In this document: in pieces, positions 7,882 through 15,888 of the stretch
Numbering within the stretch: the stretch's first letter is position 1
Layout of the letters: every line of letters begins with the position of its first letter
Assembly: GCF_000519325.1 (NCBI RefSeq)
Contig: NZ_KI912613.1
Location: forward strand, 551,123 to 585,735
Length of the DNA stretch: 34,613 nucleotides
Reading direction: 5' to 3'
Source: Patulibacter minatonensis DSM 18081
GTDB lineage: Bacteria > Actinomycetota > Thermoleophilia > Solirubrobacterales > Solirubrobacteraceae
Notes under the pieces: generated by a model
Databases searched by the model: none
What the model saw: the letters and a program-made list of their open reading frames with translations, nothing else
Told to the model about the DNA's origin: nothing
Made by a program: the position numbers and the translations under genes

Positions 7882-9282
7882 TCAGCCCCCGCGGACCCCG
7901 TCGCGTCCGATCCGTCGCACCGCGACGCCGTCGGCGCGCCACGCGCCGACGTCGAGGACGCCCCGGCCGTCGACCACCGCGTCGGCGCCCGGCAGGTCCT
8001 GCGGGGTCAGCGCGCGGTAGGCGGCGTGGTCGGCCTGGACGATCGCGCCGTCGATCGGGCCGCCCAGCCACGGCTCGAGGCCGAGGCCCCGGAGCTCGTC
8101 GTCGGAGTACAGGGGGTCCGCCACGATCGGTGACGCGCCCGCGGCCTGCAACGCGTCGCGGAGGCCGAAGACGCCGCTGAACGCGGTCTCCTTCACGTCG
8201 CCGCGGTACGCCGCGCCGAGGATCAGGACGAGCCGGCCGCGCAGCGACCCGCCGAGCAGCTCCGCGAGGAGGTCGACCGCGTAGGCCGGCATCGCCTCGT
8301 TGACGGCGCGCGCGGCGGCGGGCAGCGTCGCGCCCGGGTCGCCCTCGAGGTAGAAGCGCGGGTAGACCGGGATGCAGTGCCCGCCGACCGCCACGCCCGG
8401 GCGGTGGATGTGCGAGAACGGCTGCGAGTTCGCGGCGTCGATCACCTGGTCGACGTCGACGCCGATCCGGTCGGCGTGACGGGCGAGCTCGTTGGCGAAC
8501 GCGATGTTCAGGTCGCGGTACGTGGTCTCGGCCAGCTTCGTCAGCTCGGCCGCCTCCGCGCCACCCAGCTCGCGGACCTCGACGGCGTCGGACGCCGGGC
8601 GGCGCAGCTGCGGCGCCGCGTCGTCCGCCGGCTCGACCGCCGACGCCGGCTCCTCGCCGTTCAGGAGCCGCCGGTAGCGCTCCGCGGTGCGGGCCTCGCC
8701 GAGCTGGTCGAGCCCGCCGACGAGCTTCGGGTAGGTCTCGAGGTCACGGAAGATCCGGCCGCTGTAGACGCGCTCGGGGCTGTGGGCGGCGTGGAAGTCG
8801 ACGCCCTCCTCGGCGCGGCCCGTGAAGGCGAGCAGCTCGGCGACGCGGCCGCGCGTGCTGCCGACGGGGAGGGTGGTCTCGACGACGACGCTCGGCGGCA
8901 GGCCGTCGGGCCCCGCGGTCGTGCCGCGCTCCTCGCGGCCGCGGCGGAGCCCGGCGCCGACGTCGCCCAGCGCCGCGTCGACCGCGCGCCACTCGGGTCG
9001 CGCCTGCGCGTCGACGATCAGCGGCGGGACGACGAGGATCAGGTCGGCCCCGGCGGCGACCGCGGCGACGGTGTCGGTCGTGGCGGTCAGGCGGCCGTCC
9101 GCGACGGTCTCGCGCAGCGCGTCGGCCAGGCCGCCCTCGCCCGGGAACGGCTCCTGCGCGGCGTTCACCTGGCGCACGACGCGCTCGTCGATGTCGCAGC
9201 CGACGACCTCGTGGCCCTTGAGCGCGGCGAAGGCGGCGAGCGGCAGCCCGATCTTCCCCAGCGCGACGACGATCACCTTCAT
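7882..9282 (-). CDS. UDP-sugar 6-dehydrogenase (UDP-N-acetyl-hexosamine type), 466 aa
   Basis: A UDP-glucose/GDP-mannose dehydrogenase family member that oxidises C6 of a nucleotide sugar to a uronate with 2 NAD+. The Rossmann loop is VVALGKIGLP, where the usual first glycine of GxGxxG is Ala. The acid at DIDERV binds the NAD ribose. SPERVYSG, KLAETTYRDLNIAFANELA and NSQPFSHIHRPGVAVGGHC follow, the last ending in the catalytic Cys of GGHCIPVYP (about residue 310). The SPERV and SHIHRPGVAVGGHC patterns resemble UDP-ManNAc/UDP-GlcNAc 6-dehydrogenases (WecC/WbpA) more than UDP-glucose dehydrogenases. An insert of about 25 acidic and alanine-rich residues lies near 220-245. The ATG at 9282 overlaps the stop of the upstream oxidoreductase (ATGA), so the two are coupled. 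The exact substrate is inferred. Confidence 0.88.
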   Translation of the reverse strand: MKVIVVALGKIGLPLAAFAALKGHEVVGCDIDERVVRQVNAAQEPFPGEGGLADALRETVADGRLTATTDTVAAVAAGADLILVVPPLIVDAQARPEWRAVDAALGDVGAGLRRGREERGTTAGPDGLPPSVVVETTLPVGSTRGRVAELLAFTGRAEEGVDFHAAHSPERVYSGRIFRDLETYPKLVGGLDQLGEARTAERYRRLLNGEEPASAVEPADDAAPQLRRPASDAVEVRELGGAEAAELTKLAETTYRDLNIAFANELARHADRIGVDVDQVIDAANSQPFSHIHRPGVAVGGHCIPVYPRFYLEGDPGATLPAAARAVNEAMPAYAVDLLAELLGGSLRGRLVLILGAAYRGDVKETAFSGVFGLRDALQAAGASPIVADPLYSDDELRGLGLEPWLGGPIDGAIVQADHAAYRALTPQDLPGADAVVDGRGVLDVGAWRADGVAVRRIGRDGVRGG

Positions 9283-10382
9283 CGGGCCACCCCCGCCGCG
9301 TCGCCGGCGGCGTCCGAGCCGCCGGTCGATCCGTCCCGTCCACCACGGATCGGCAGGACGTGCACGGTCTCCTGCGACTGGGCCGAGCGCAGGACCGCGT
9401 CGGCCAGGTCGACGGCCGCGAGGCCCTCCTCGAGCGTCACGACCTGCGCGTCCTCCTCGCCGCGGACCAGCGCGCAGAAGCCCTCGAGCTCGACGAGCAG
9501 CGGCTCGCGGCGGGACAGCGCGTAGCGGGTGACGTCGCCCTCGGAGACGCCGCGCAGCGACCGCAGGGAGTCCCACTCGCTCGTGACCTCGCCGTTGGCG
9601 TAGAAGGTCAGGTCGGCGGTCAGGGTGTCGGCGACGAGCATGCCCTTCTCGCCGAGGACGCGGGTCTGACGGACCTTCGTCGGCGAGAGCCAGTCGACCA
9701 TCGTGGTGAACGTCGTGCCGCCCTCGAGCCGGCCGACGACGTTGACGAGGTCCTCGTGCGGGCGGTTCATCCGGTGCTGCGTCTGCGCCGAGAGCGTCGT
9801 GACGCCCCCGCCGCCGAGCCAGCCGACGAGGTCGAGGTCGTGCGTGGCGAGGTCCTTGACGACGCCGACGTCCCGGATCCGCGCGGGGAACGGGCCGAGC
9901 CGCTCGGTGGCGACGTGGAAGACCTGGCCGAGCTGCCCGCCGAGCGTCCGGCGGCGGAGCTCCAGCAGCGCGGGGTTGCAGCGCTCGACGTGCCCGACGG
10001 CGCCGTGCACGCCCGCAGCGCGGATGGCGGCGATCAGCTCGCGCGCGAGCTCCGGGGTCTCGGCCAGCGGCTTCTCGACGAGGACGTGGACGCCGGCGGC
10101 GACGAGCTCCAGCGCCGCGGCGAGGTGGTCCTCGGTCGGGACTGCGACGATCGCGAGGTCCGGCTTCCCGTCCCGGAGCAGGCTGCCGATCGTCGGGAAG
10201 ACGAGCGCCGGGTCGCCGACCGCGCCGTGCCGGTCGCCCTCGGGATCGACCGCGCCCGCGAAGGTCGTGACGCCCGCGGTCTGGAGCACCCGCGCGTGGT
10301 GGCGGCCCATCATCCCCAGGCCGACGACCGCGCCACGCAGGGGCCGGGTGGCGTCGGGTGGGCTGACGGCGCTCGCGCTCAC
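9279..10382 (-). CDS. Gfo/Idh/MocA-family oxidoreductase (nucleotide-sugar 3-dehydrogenase-like), 367 aa
   Basis: The N-terminal NAD-binding fold shows VVGLGMMGRHHARVLQ (GxGxxG). It is followed by IVAVPTEDHL and VHVLVEKPLAET, the EKP motif of the family with its catalytic Lys. The C-terminal half is the alpha/beta domain, with the conserved D-x-x-x-H pair (VVKDLATHDLDLVGWL). Paired by a 4-bp overlap with a UDP-sugar 6-dehydrogenase, it could do the WbpB-like C3 oxidation of a UDP-N-acetyl-hexosaminuronate; that is an inference from the pairing. The GTG at 10382 was chosen because a TAGGCT box ends exactly 7 nt upstream (likely leaderless) and the fold begins about 17 residues later. The frame is open further upstream but reads low-complexity Arg/Pro. 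Confidence 0.87.
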   Translation of the reverse strand: MSASAVSPPDATRPLRGAVVGLGMMGRHHARVLQTAGVTTFAGAVDPEGDRHGAVGDPALVFPTIGSLLRDGKPDLAIVAVPTEDHLAAALELVAAGVHVLVEKPLAETPELARELIAAIRAAGVHGAVGHVERCNPALLELRRRTLGGQLGQVFHVATERLGPFPARIRDVGVVKDLATHDLDLVGWLGGGGVTTLSAQTQHRMNRPHEDLVNVVGRLEGGTTFTTMVDWLSPTKVRQTRVLGEKGMLVADTLTADLTFYANGEVTSEWDSLRSLRGVSEGDVTRYALSRREPLLVELEGFCALVRGEEDAQVVTLEEGLAAVDLADAVLRSAQSQETVHVLPIRGGRDGSTGGSDAAGDAAGVAR

Positions 10383-10389
10383 CGCTCGG

Positions 10390-10395
10390 AGCCTA
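10390..10395 (-). promoter_or_regulatory. -10 box TAGGCT, likely leaderless start
   Basis: TAGGCT on the minus strand is separated by exactly 7 nt from the GTG at 10382, which has no Shine-Dalgarno sequence. This fits transcription starting at or next to the start codon, and the same spacing recurs at three or more other genes here. Confidence 0.55.
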
Positions 10396-10524
10396 GAGGG
10401 CGACCCCGCGGAGGGCCGTGCCCGCCCGCGCAGGACGTCCGGACCGCTGCCCGGGAGTCCCGCCGCAGGTCCCGGCGGGGAGGCCGACGACGTCCGCCGC
10501 CGGCGTCCCCGCACGACCAGGTCC

Positions 10525-11808
10525 TCAGCGCACGTCGAACCGGTACAGCCGGTACCGGTCCATCAGGCCGATCACCGAGGTCGAGTACGCCGGGTCGGTC
10601 GCGTACCCGGCCCGGTGGACGCGGCGGATGAACTCCTTCGAGTCGTTCCTCGCCCCGAACGCCGACGCGTACCGCGGGTTCTCGACGAGGAACTCGGCGT
10701 GGTCGACGAACGAGTCCTTCGCCGTCCGGTAGAGCCGGAACGCCGCGAGCACGCGTTCGCTCTGCCCGTTCACGACCTCCGTGGTCTCGCGGAAGACGCA
10801 GCCGACGGCCTCGTCGCCCCACCGGTAGATCCCGCCGCCCTTCGCCGACGCCTTGATCCCGAAGAAGTTGTTCGCCCCGGCGGTGTGGGCGCCCGAGCCC
10901 GACTCGAGGATCCCCTGTCCGAGCGTCACCGCCGCCGGGACCCCCGTCCTGCGGTCGCTCCTCGACGCCGCCTGGTGGTACCGGTCGACGAACGCCTCCG
11001 TGCTCGCCGGCGCGGGCTCGAGCGCGAACGGGACGTCCTGGGTGCAGCGTCCCTGCTCGGCCTGGCCGGGCTTCGGGCCGCCGCCCTGACCGGGGTCCTG
11101 GTCGTCGGTCGGCGGGGTCGCGGGCCCGGCCGGCGCCCGCCGGCAGTCCTTGGCGACCCGGCCGTCGGAGCCCGTGTACGTGTAGGCGTCGGGGATGAAG
11201 CCGGTGACGGGGTAGGTCACGCGGTTCCACGTGGTCGACGTGCCGTACGTGCCGGTCACCGCCGGCCCCGTCGTCTGGCAGCTGATCCGCACCTTCGTGC
11301 CGGGCGCGAGCTTCCCGACCTCGGGCGTCGCGGGGCCCGGGCCTCGGCGGACGCTCAGGGGCAGCGACTGCGTGCCGACGCGCCCGGGCTTCGTCCTCCC
11401 TGCGCCCTGCGCGGCGGCGGGGCCGCAGACGTCGGCAACGAGCGCGTCGCTGCCGGTGAAGACGGACGCGTCGGAGAGGTACGCGACCCGCCCCCCGATG
11501 CGGACGCGGTCCCAGACGCGCGACCGGCCGAACGGCCCGTCGGCGGCCGGGCCGCTCGTCTGGCAACGGATCGCGACGCGGGTGCCGGTCGCCACCCGCG
11601 CGACGACGGCACCACCCCCGGGCCTCGCGAGCGCGTCGACGGTGGGTCCGGATGCGGCGCGCACCTCGCCGGTCACGGGGCCCGGCGCCGCGGGGGCGGC
11701 GTGGGCGGCCCCCGGCGCGGCGAGCAGCAGGCCCGCGGCGCCGAGGATGCCGAGCGCGCCGGCGGTGCGGCGGGCCCGGCCGGGGCGGGACGTCGCGGTC
11801 AGGAGCAC
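10525..11808 (-). CDS. secreted peptidoglycan hydrolase with glucosaminidase domain and two SH3-like modules, 427 aa
   Basis: The signal peptide (RRTAGALGILGAAGLLLAAP, cut after AHA) covers about residues 1-35. Two SH3-like modules of about 75 residues follow (about 50-130 and 145-225). Each has the form 'GTxVxIxCQTxGP ... GxSxxWxRV ... YTGSDxxVxxxC' with a pair of cysteines. A Gly/Pro linker leads to a C-terminal N-acetylglucosaminidase domain of the FlgJ/AcmA type (about 275-427), with the Glu of GQGILESGSG as probable catalytic acid and NNFFGIKA and FRLYRTAKDSFVDHAEFL as family signatures. It should cut the glycan strand outside the cell. The GTG at 11808 has GGGTGG a few bases upstream and overlaps the stop of the upstream M23 gene by 10 bp, so the two hydrolases are made together. 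Confidence 0.9.
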   Translation of the reverse strand: MLLTATSRPGRARRTAGALGILGAAGLLLAAPGAAHAAPAAPGPVTGEVRAASGPTVDALARPGGGAVVARVATGTRVAIRCQTSGPAADGPFGRSRVWDRVRIGGRVAYLSDASVFTGSDALVADVCGPAAAQGAGRTKPGRVGTQSLPLSVRRGPGPATPEVGKLAPGTKVRISCQTTGPAVTGTYGTSTTWNRVTYPVTGFIPDAYTYTGSDGRVAKDCRRAPAGPATPPTDDQDPGQGGGPKPGQAEQGRCTQDVPFALEPAPASTEAFVDRYHQAASRSDRRTGVPAAVTLGQGILESGSGAHTAGANNFFGIKASAKGGGIYRWGDEAVGCVFRETTEVVNGQSERVLAAFRLYRTAKDSFVDHAEFLVENPRYASAFGARNDSKEFIRRVHRAGYATDPAYSTSVIGLMDRYRLYRFDVR

Positions 11809-12707
11809 GTCGGCGCCACCCGTCCGTCGCTGCCGGTGTAGACGTAGGTGTCGGTGACGTAGGCACCGCGGCCACCCCCGAGGTCGATCAGGTCCCAGAT
11901 CCTCGACGTGCCGTACTTGCCGGTGACCTGCTGCCCGGTGGTCTGGCAGACGATCCGCACCTTCGTGCCCGTCGGGAGCCGGACGAGCGCGGCCGCGGCG
12001 GACCTCGGGCCCCGGCGACCGACCACCGGCAGCCCTTCGTCGGTCCGCACGGTCGCGACGAAGCGCTTCGCGATCGCCGGGAGCGGGACGCCCGCCGCCG
12101 GGGTCGTGGGCGTCGGGGTCGGGGTCGGCGTCGGGGCCGGCGCGGGGGTCGGCGCCGGCGTGCCGCCGCAGTTGCGGCTCTTCAGGACGAACGCCCGGCC
12201 GAACGCGGAGTAGACCGGCGCGACCTTGCCGCGGAAGACCGCCTTGACCACCGCGCTGCTGGTGGGCGCCGAGCGCTGCTCGTAGTGCAGGTGGGGCGGC
12301 ACCGGCTTGGTGCCGCTCGTGTGGCCGATGTGCCCGATCAGCTGGCCGCGCTTGACCTTGGCGCCCTCCTGGACCTTCCGGTCCTGGAGGTGCGCGAACA
12401 ACGTGTACGTCTTCGGCCCGTGCTTGATCTGGATGTTGTTGCCGTAGCCGCTGGAGTCGGAGAAGTAGCTGCTGATCACCGTGCCGGCGGCGGGGGCGAC
12501 GACCGGGTCGCCGTTCTCGTCGTGCCCGTTCGCCCCGTTGATGTCGATGGAGTAGTCGGAGGGTGAGTGGCCGTGCCACGCCTTGAAGCTCATGGACGTG
12601 CCGCAGGGGAACGGCAGGTCGAGCGACGGGGCGGCCTGGGCCGAGCCGGCGAACGCGGCGGGGAGCGCCGCGGCCGTGACGGCCAGGGCGACGAGGGGAC
12701 GACGCAT
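11799..12707 (-). CDS. secreted M23-type metallopeptidase with SH3-like module, 302 aa
   Basis: The signal peptide (LVALAVTAAALPAAFAGSAQA) is followed by an M23/LytM-like domain at about residues 35-180. It shows DPVVAPAAGTVISSY, KVKRGQLIGHIGHTSG and the zinc-ligand signature PPHLHYEQR. The usual first motif HxxxD is not present as such: the Asp (in YSIDING) is kept but the residue four before it is Asp, with a His only eight residues before. A Pro/Thr linker follows, then one SH3-like module like the two in the next gene (GTKVRIVCQTTG ... YTGSDGRVAPTC). The ATG at 12707 has GAGG 9 nt upstream. M23 enzymes cut peptide cross-links, and the coupled glucosaminidase cuts glycan. Whether this one is active needs the first ligand to be located. 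Confidence 0.87.
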   Translation of the reverse strand: MRRPLVALAVTAAALPAAFAGSAQAAPSLDLPFPCGTSMSFKAWHGHSPSDYSIDINGANGHDENGDPVVAPAAGTVISSYFSDSSGYGNNIQIKHGPKTYTLFAHLQDRKVQEGAKVKRGQLIGHIGHTSGTKPVPPHLHYEQRSAPTSSAVVKAVFRGKVAPVYSAFGRAFVLKSRNCGGTPAPTPAPAPTPTPTPTPTTPAAGVPLPAIAKRFVATVRTDEGLPVVGRRGPRSAAAALVRLPTGTKVRIVCQTTGQQVTGKYGTSRIWDLIDLGGGRGAYVTDTYVYTGSDGRVAPTCS

Positions 12708-12868
12708 GGGAGAGGACCTCGGGGGAGGGGAGTGACGGGGCTCGGCTGAGCGCCTGCGGCCATCATGCGGCCTGCGCGGGCCCCCGGTGCGGTCCCCTCA
12801 GACGCTTCTCACGACCCGTGAGGGAATCGTGAGGTCCCGGTGAAAGGGCCCGCCGGGAACCGGGCCCG

Positions 12869-12874
12869 TACCCT
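12869..12874 (+). promoter_or_regulatory. -10 box TACCCT, likely leaderless start
   Basis: TACCCT ends 7 nt before the ATG at 12882. No Shine-Dalgarno sequence precedes that ATG, which fits a leaderless transcript. Confidence 0.55.
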
Positions 12875-12881
12875 CCGTCGC

Positions 12882-13766
12882 ATGGCCCGTCGACCGCCCC
12901 GCGCCACCATCCACCCGACGGCGGTCGCCGACCCGGAGTCGGCCGCGGGATCGGGCGCGATGATCGGGGCCGACGCCACCCTCGCCGCCGGGGCGATCCT
13001 GGCGCCGTACGCCGTCGTCGACGCGCGGTGCGCCGTCGGGGAGCGCGCGATCGTCGGCGCGCACTCGATCGTCCACCACGACGTGACGATCGGCGCGGGC
13101 GTCCAGCTCGGCTCGCACGTCGTCGTCCACCCGCAGACCGTGATCGGGCGCGGCACCGTCGTCGGCGACCACGCGGTCCTCGGCAAGCCGCCGCGGCTGC
13201 GCGTCGGGTCCGCCGCCGCGACCGGGCAGCCGCTCACCGGCCTCGTCGTCGGCGAGGACGCCACGATCGGCGCCGGCGCCGTCGTCCTCGCCTCCGCGCA
13301 CATCGGCGACCGCACGATCGTCGGGGACCAGGGCTTCGTCCGCGAGCGCTCGCGGATCGGCGAGGACAGCGTCGTCGGCCGCGGCTCGACGATCGACTGC
13401 GACGTCGTCGTCGGCGACCACGTCTCGATCCAGACCGACGTCTACGTCACCGCGCGCAGCACGGTCGAGGACCACGTCTTCCTCGGCCCCGGCGTGCTGA
13501 CGACGAACGACGACCGCATGGGCCGGCCCGTCCGCGACGAGGACGGGCAGCTCGTCGAGGGCGGCATCGAGCTCCGCGGCGCGATCGTGCGGCGCGGCGC
13601 GCGCGTCGGCGGCCGCGCGGTCCTCGTCCCGGGCGTCGAGGTCGGCGCCGACGCGTTCGTGGCCGCCGGCGCGGTGGTCACGAAGGACGTCGCGCCCGGC
13701 CGGCGCGTGATGGGCGTGCCGGCCCGCGACGCCGGCCCGGTGCCCCCGGAGGACCTGCTCGACTGA
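12882..13766 (+). CDS. left-handed beta-helix (hexapeptide) acyltransferase, WbpD/LpxA-like, 294 aa
   Basis: Almost the whole protein is built of hexapeptide repeats of the form (V/I)-G-x-x-x-x, from TIHPTAV at residue 7 to VEVGADAFVAAGAVVTKDV near 270, which forms a trimeric beta-helix. A loop with VFLGPGVLTTNDDRMGRP interrupts the coil, as in WbpD- and WlbB-type UDP-sugar N-acetyltransferases, and His residues such as in SIVHHDV are candidates for catalysis. The end (GRRVMGVPARDAG) is the usual cap. It may N-acetylate a 3-amino-uronate made by the dehydrogenase/oxidoreductase pair 2.5 kb away, though no aminotransferase is in the window. I chose the ATG at 12882 because of the leaderless -10 box. 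A GTG at 12840 has GAGGT 5 nt upstream and is a real alternative. Confidence 0.85.
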   Translation: MARRPPRATIHPTAVADPESAAGSGAMIGADATLAAGAILAPYAVVDARCAVGERAIVGAHSIVHHDVTIGAGVQLGSHVVVHPQTVIGRGTVVGDHAVLGKPPRLRVGSAAATGQPLTGLVVGEDATIGAGAVVLASAHIGDRTIVGDQGFVRERSRIGEDSVVGRGSTIDCDVVVGDHVSIQTDVYVTARSTVEDHVFLGPGVLTTNDDRMGRPVRDEDGQLVEGGIELRGAIVRRGARVGGRAVLVPGVEVGADAFVAAGAVVTKDVAPGRRVMGVPARDAGPVPPEDLLD

Positions 13767-13800
13767 CGGTCGGCCGACCCCGGACGCGCACCCGACGGCG

Positions 13801-13815
13801 CGGCCGGTCCGGCCG
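13801..13815. terminator. short hairpin between convergent genes
   Basis: CGGCCG-GTC-CGGCCG sits in the 50 bp between two convergent stops. The stem is 6 bp with no T-run, so this is a weak candidate for a shared terminator. Confidence 0.35.
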
Positions 13816-13816
13816 G

Positions 13817-15817
13817 CTACCGCAGCGTCACCGTCCTGACGAGCTCCCGGCGGCGGCGCTCCTTGCCGGGCGCGGTCCACGTCACGATCACGCGCAGCCG
13901 CACCGACCGGCGGTCCGCCCGGCGCAGCCCGTCGAGGTACGCCCGCCCGAACCGCGTCGGGCGCACGGTGAGCCGCAGCGTCCCGTCCCGCGCGATCGTC
14001 CGCACGCCGGAGGCGATCGTCCGCAGCCCGCGGCCCCGGCCGACGTCCCGCCTGAGCGTGACCCCGTAGCGCCCGGCGACGGCACCGCCGAGCGCGACCG
14101 TGATCGGTCGCAGGGCCCGCAGGCGGGACCCCTGCGAGCGGTCGGCGAGCCGGATCCGCACGGCCGAGCTCAGGCGCGGCAGGGGATCGACCGCCGCCGG
14201 GACCGCGGACGCCGCGGGGGCCGCCGGCCCGGTCCCGGCGGGTGCCACGGCGTCCGGGACGCGCGACGGTCCGGGCGCCGGATCGGGCGCCGTGTCCGGA
14301 CCGGGATCGGGCGCGGGCGGGTCGAGGCCGCGCACGAGCCCCTCCACCCCCTCGCGGGTCGTGTCCTGCACGTAGGTGTGCTCGATCGACGTCGCACCGC
14401 CGGCCGGGATCGAGCGCTGGAACCGGAGCAGGAACGCGTAGGGCCCCAGGAACACGCCGTCGACCGGTGGCGCATCGAAGCTGACGGCGCCCTGCGCGGG
14501 CTCGTCGGCAGCACCCTCCCGCGGGGCGGGCGGATCCGGCGTGGGGACGAGCGGGGAGGAGTCGAACCGCGGTGCCGTCATCCAGATCGTCGCGCGGCCG
14601 GCCGGCGCCGGGGCGATCGGCCGGTCCACGGTGCCCGGGACGAAGGCGTCGCCGGTGTCCCAGGGGACCCGGAAGGTGGGCGGTGCGACCATCAACGCCT
14701 CGAAGGCCCGGTCGACGGGGGCGCTCGCCGAGTAGCGCACCTCGAGCCGGTGCGGCCGACCGTCGGTCGAGCGCCACACGTCCGAGAACCGGAAGACCCG
14801 GCCGTCCCGCTCCTGCCGGAACGTGCGCTCCAGCACGACCCCCGACGGCTCGTCCGCGGTGCCGGAGCCGAGCGACAGGATCCCGACCGGGGACGTCTCG
14901 ACCACGGTCTGCGCCCCGGTGGCGGGGTCGACGGTGCGCTCGGCCGTCCCCACCGTACCGTCCGATGTCCGCGGGGCCACGCTCGCCGGCCGGTCGTCCA
15001 CGAGCAGTCCGAAGTACCGCTCCTGGTGTCCGTCCGCGTCGGTCCGGAGGCCGATCCCCCCGGCGGCGCCGGACGGCCCGAAGACGAGGCGCGTCGTGGT
15101 GTCGTCCACGACCGCGGTTCGCAGCAGCCCGCCCGACGCGGCTTGGAGGCCGAGCCCCAGCGGTCCCGTGCGGACGCCGAACCCCAGCGTGGTGCCGTCG
15201 CCGGTCCCGCGGGACTGGACGCGCCGGTACACGCCGACCGGCGCACCGCCGGGCCCGGACGCGTCGGGAGCCCGGGAGCTCGACCCGCCGAGGACCCGCG
15301 GGCCGGCGTACGCCGCGAGGTCCAGGGTCGCCGGCCGGTACTCCGCCGCAGCGCCGGTCGGCGCGAGCTCCTCCGGCAGCGCCCGGACGCGGCACGGCTG
15401 GTCCGGGGCGTCGACCTCGGCCGTGAACGCCCCGTCCTCGACGGTCGTGATCACGGCGACGGGATCCTCCCCGGGGGCCGGCGGGGCGAACCGCATCGGT
15501 GTCAGGACCGTGGCCCCCTCGACCCGCTGCTCGCAGACGAGGACGACCTCGTCGCCGTCGACCGCGCCGGGCGCGACGCCCCGGACGACCAACGGCCCGG
15601 GGACCGGTCCGGAGAGCGTCGGCCCGCCGACGACCGGTCCGCCCCCGCCGCTGAACGGTCCCTCGAGCACGGCTCCGTCCGCCGGGGTGGTGACGTTCGT
15701 GGTCGAGATCGCCGCCCCCGCCGTCGCGGGCAGGAGCGGGAGGGCGGAGGCCGGGACGGCGAGGACCGCGACGACGGCGCGGGCGGGGCGTGATCGGGTG
15801 GGGCGTGCCGGGGACAT
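13817..15817 (-). CDS. large secreted protein of unknown family, 666 aa
   Basis: I do not recognise this protein. It starts with a signal peptide (VVAVLAVPASALPLLPATAGA, about residues 14-36). The first 150 residues look like beta-rich Ig- or Big-type modules (TTPADGAVLEGPF, PLVVRGVAPG, VDGDEVVLVCEQ). The middle 200-450 is beta-rich with many acidic and Thr residues and includes ERTFRQERDGRVFRFSDVWR and SIEHTYVQDTTREG. A Pro/Ala/Asp linker (about 490-545) leads to a basic C-terminal domain rich in Arg and Val strands. There is no LPxTG, anchor helix or enzyme motif. The ATG at 15817 has AAGGAC upstream, and a TTGCTC-18 bp-TACGGT promoter precedes it. It is divergent from another secreted protein. 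The coding call is strong (long, uniform codon use); the function is unknown. Confidence 0.8.
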   Translation of the reverse strand: MSPARPTRSRPARAVVAVLAVPASALPLLPATAGAAISTTNVTTPADGAVLEGPFSGGGGPVVGGPTLSGPVPGPLVVRGVAPGAVDGDEVVLVCEQRVEGATVLTPMRFAPPAPGEDPVAVITTVEDGAFTAEVDAPDQPCRVRALPEELAPTGAAAEYRPATLDLAAYAGPRVLGGSSSRAPDASGPGGAPVGVYRRVQSRGTGDGTTLGFGVRTGPLGLGLQAASGGLLRTAVVDDTTTRLVFGPSGAAGGIGLRTDADGHQERYFGLLVDDRPASVAPRTSDGTVGTAERTVDPATGAQTVVETSPVGILSLGSGTADEPSGVVLERTFRQERDGRVFRFSDVWRSTDGRPHRLEVRYSASAPVDRAFEALMVAPPTFRVPWDTGDAFVPGTVDRPIAPAPAGRATIWMTAPRFDSSPLVPTPDPPAPREGAADEPAQGAVSFDAPPVDGVFLGPYAFLLRFQRSIPAGGATSIEHTYVQDTTREGVEGLVRGLDPPAPDPGPDTAPDPAPGPSRVPDAVAPAGTGPAAPAASAVPAAVDPLPRLSSAVRIRLADRSQGSRLRALRPITVALGGAVAGRYGVTLRRDVGRGRGLRTIASGVRTIARDGTLRLTVRPTRFGRAYLDGLRRADRRSVRLRVIVTWTAPGKERRRRELVRTVTLR

Positions 15818-15858
15818 GGCACCGTCCTTCGACGGGGGGAACGGAACGGATCCCGGCG

Positions 15859-15888
15859 ACCGTAGGTGGTGCGTCGACGCTCGAGCAA
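15859..15888 (-). promoter_or_regulatory. sigma70-like promoter for the 666-aa secreted protein gene
   Basis: On the minus strand a -35 TTGCTC (15888-15883) and a -10 TACGGT (15864-15859) are separated by 18 bp. Transcription would start near 15852, giving a leader of about 35 nt before the ATG at 15817. Confidence 0.5.

Noticed and set aside
12840-12881. Earlier GTG start for the beta-helix acyltransferase
   Set aside because: GAGGT lies 5 nt upstream, so it is possible, but the extra 14 residues are basic low complexity and the -10 box TACCCT would lie inside the gene; I kept ATG 12882 as main start and noted the alternative.
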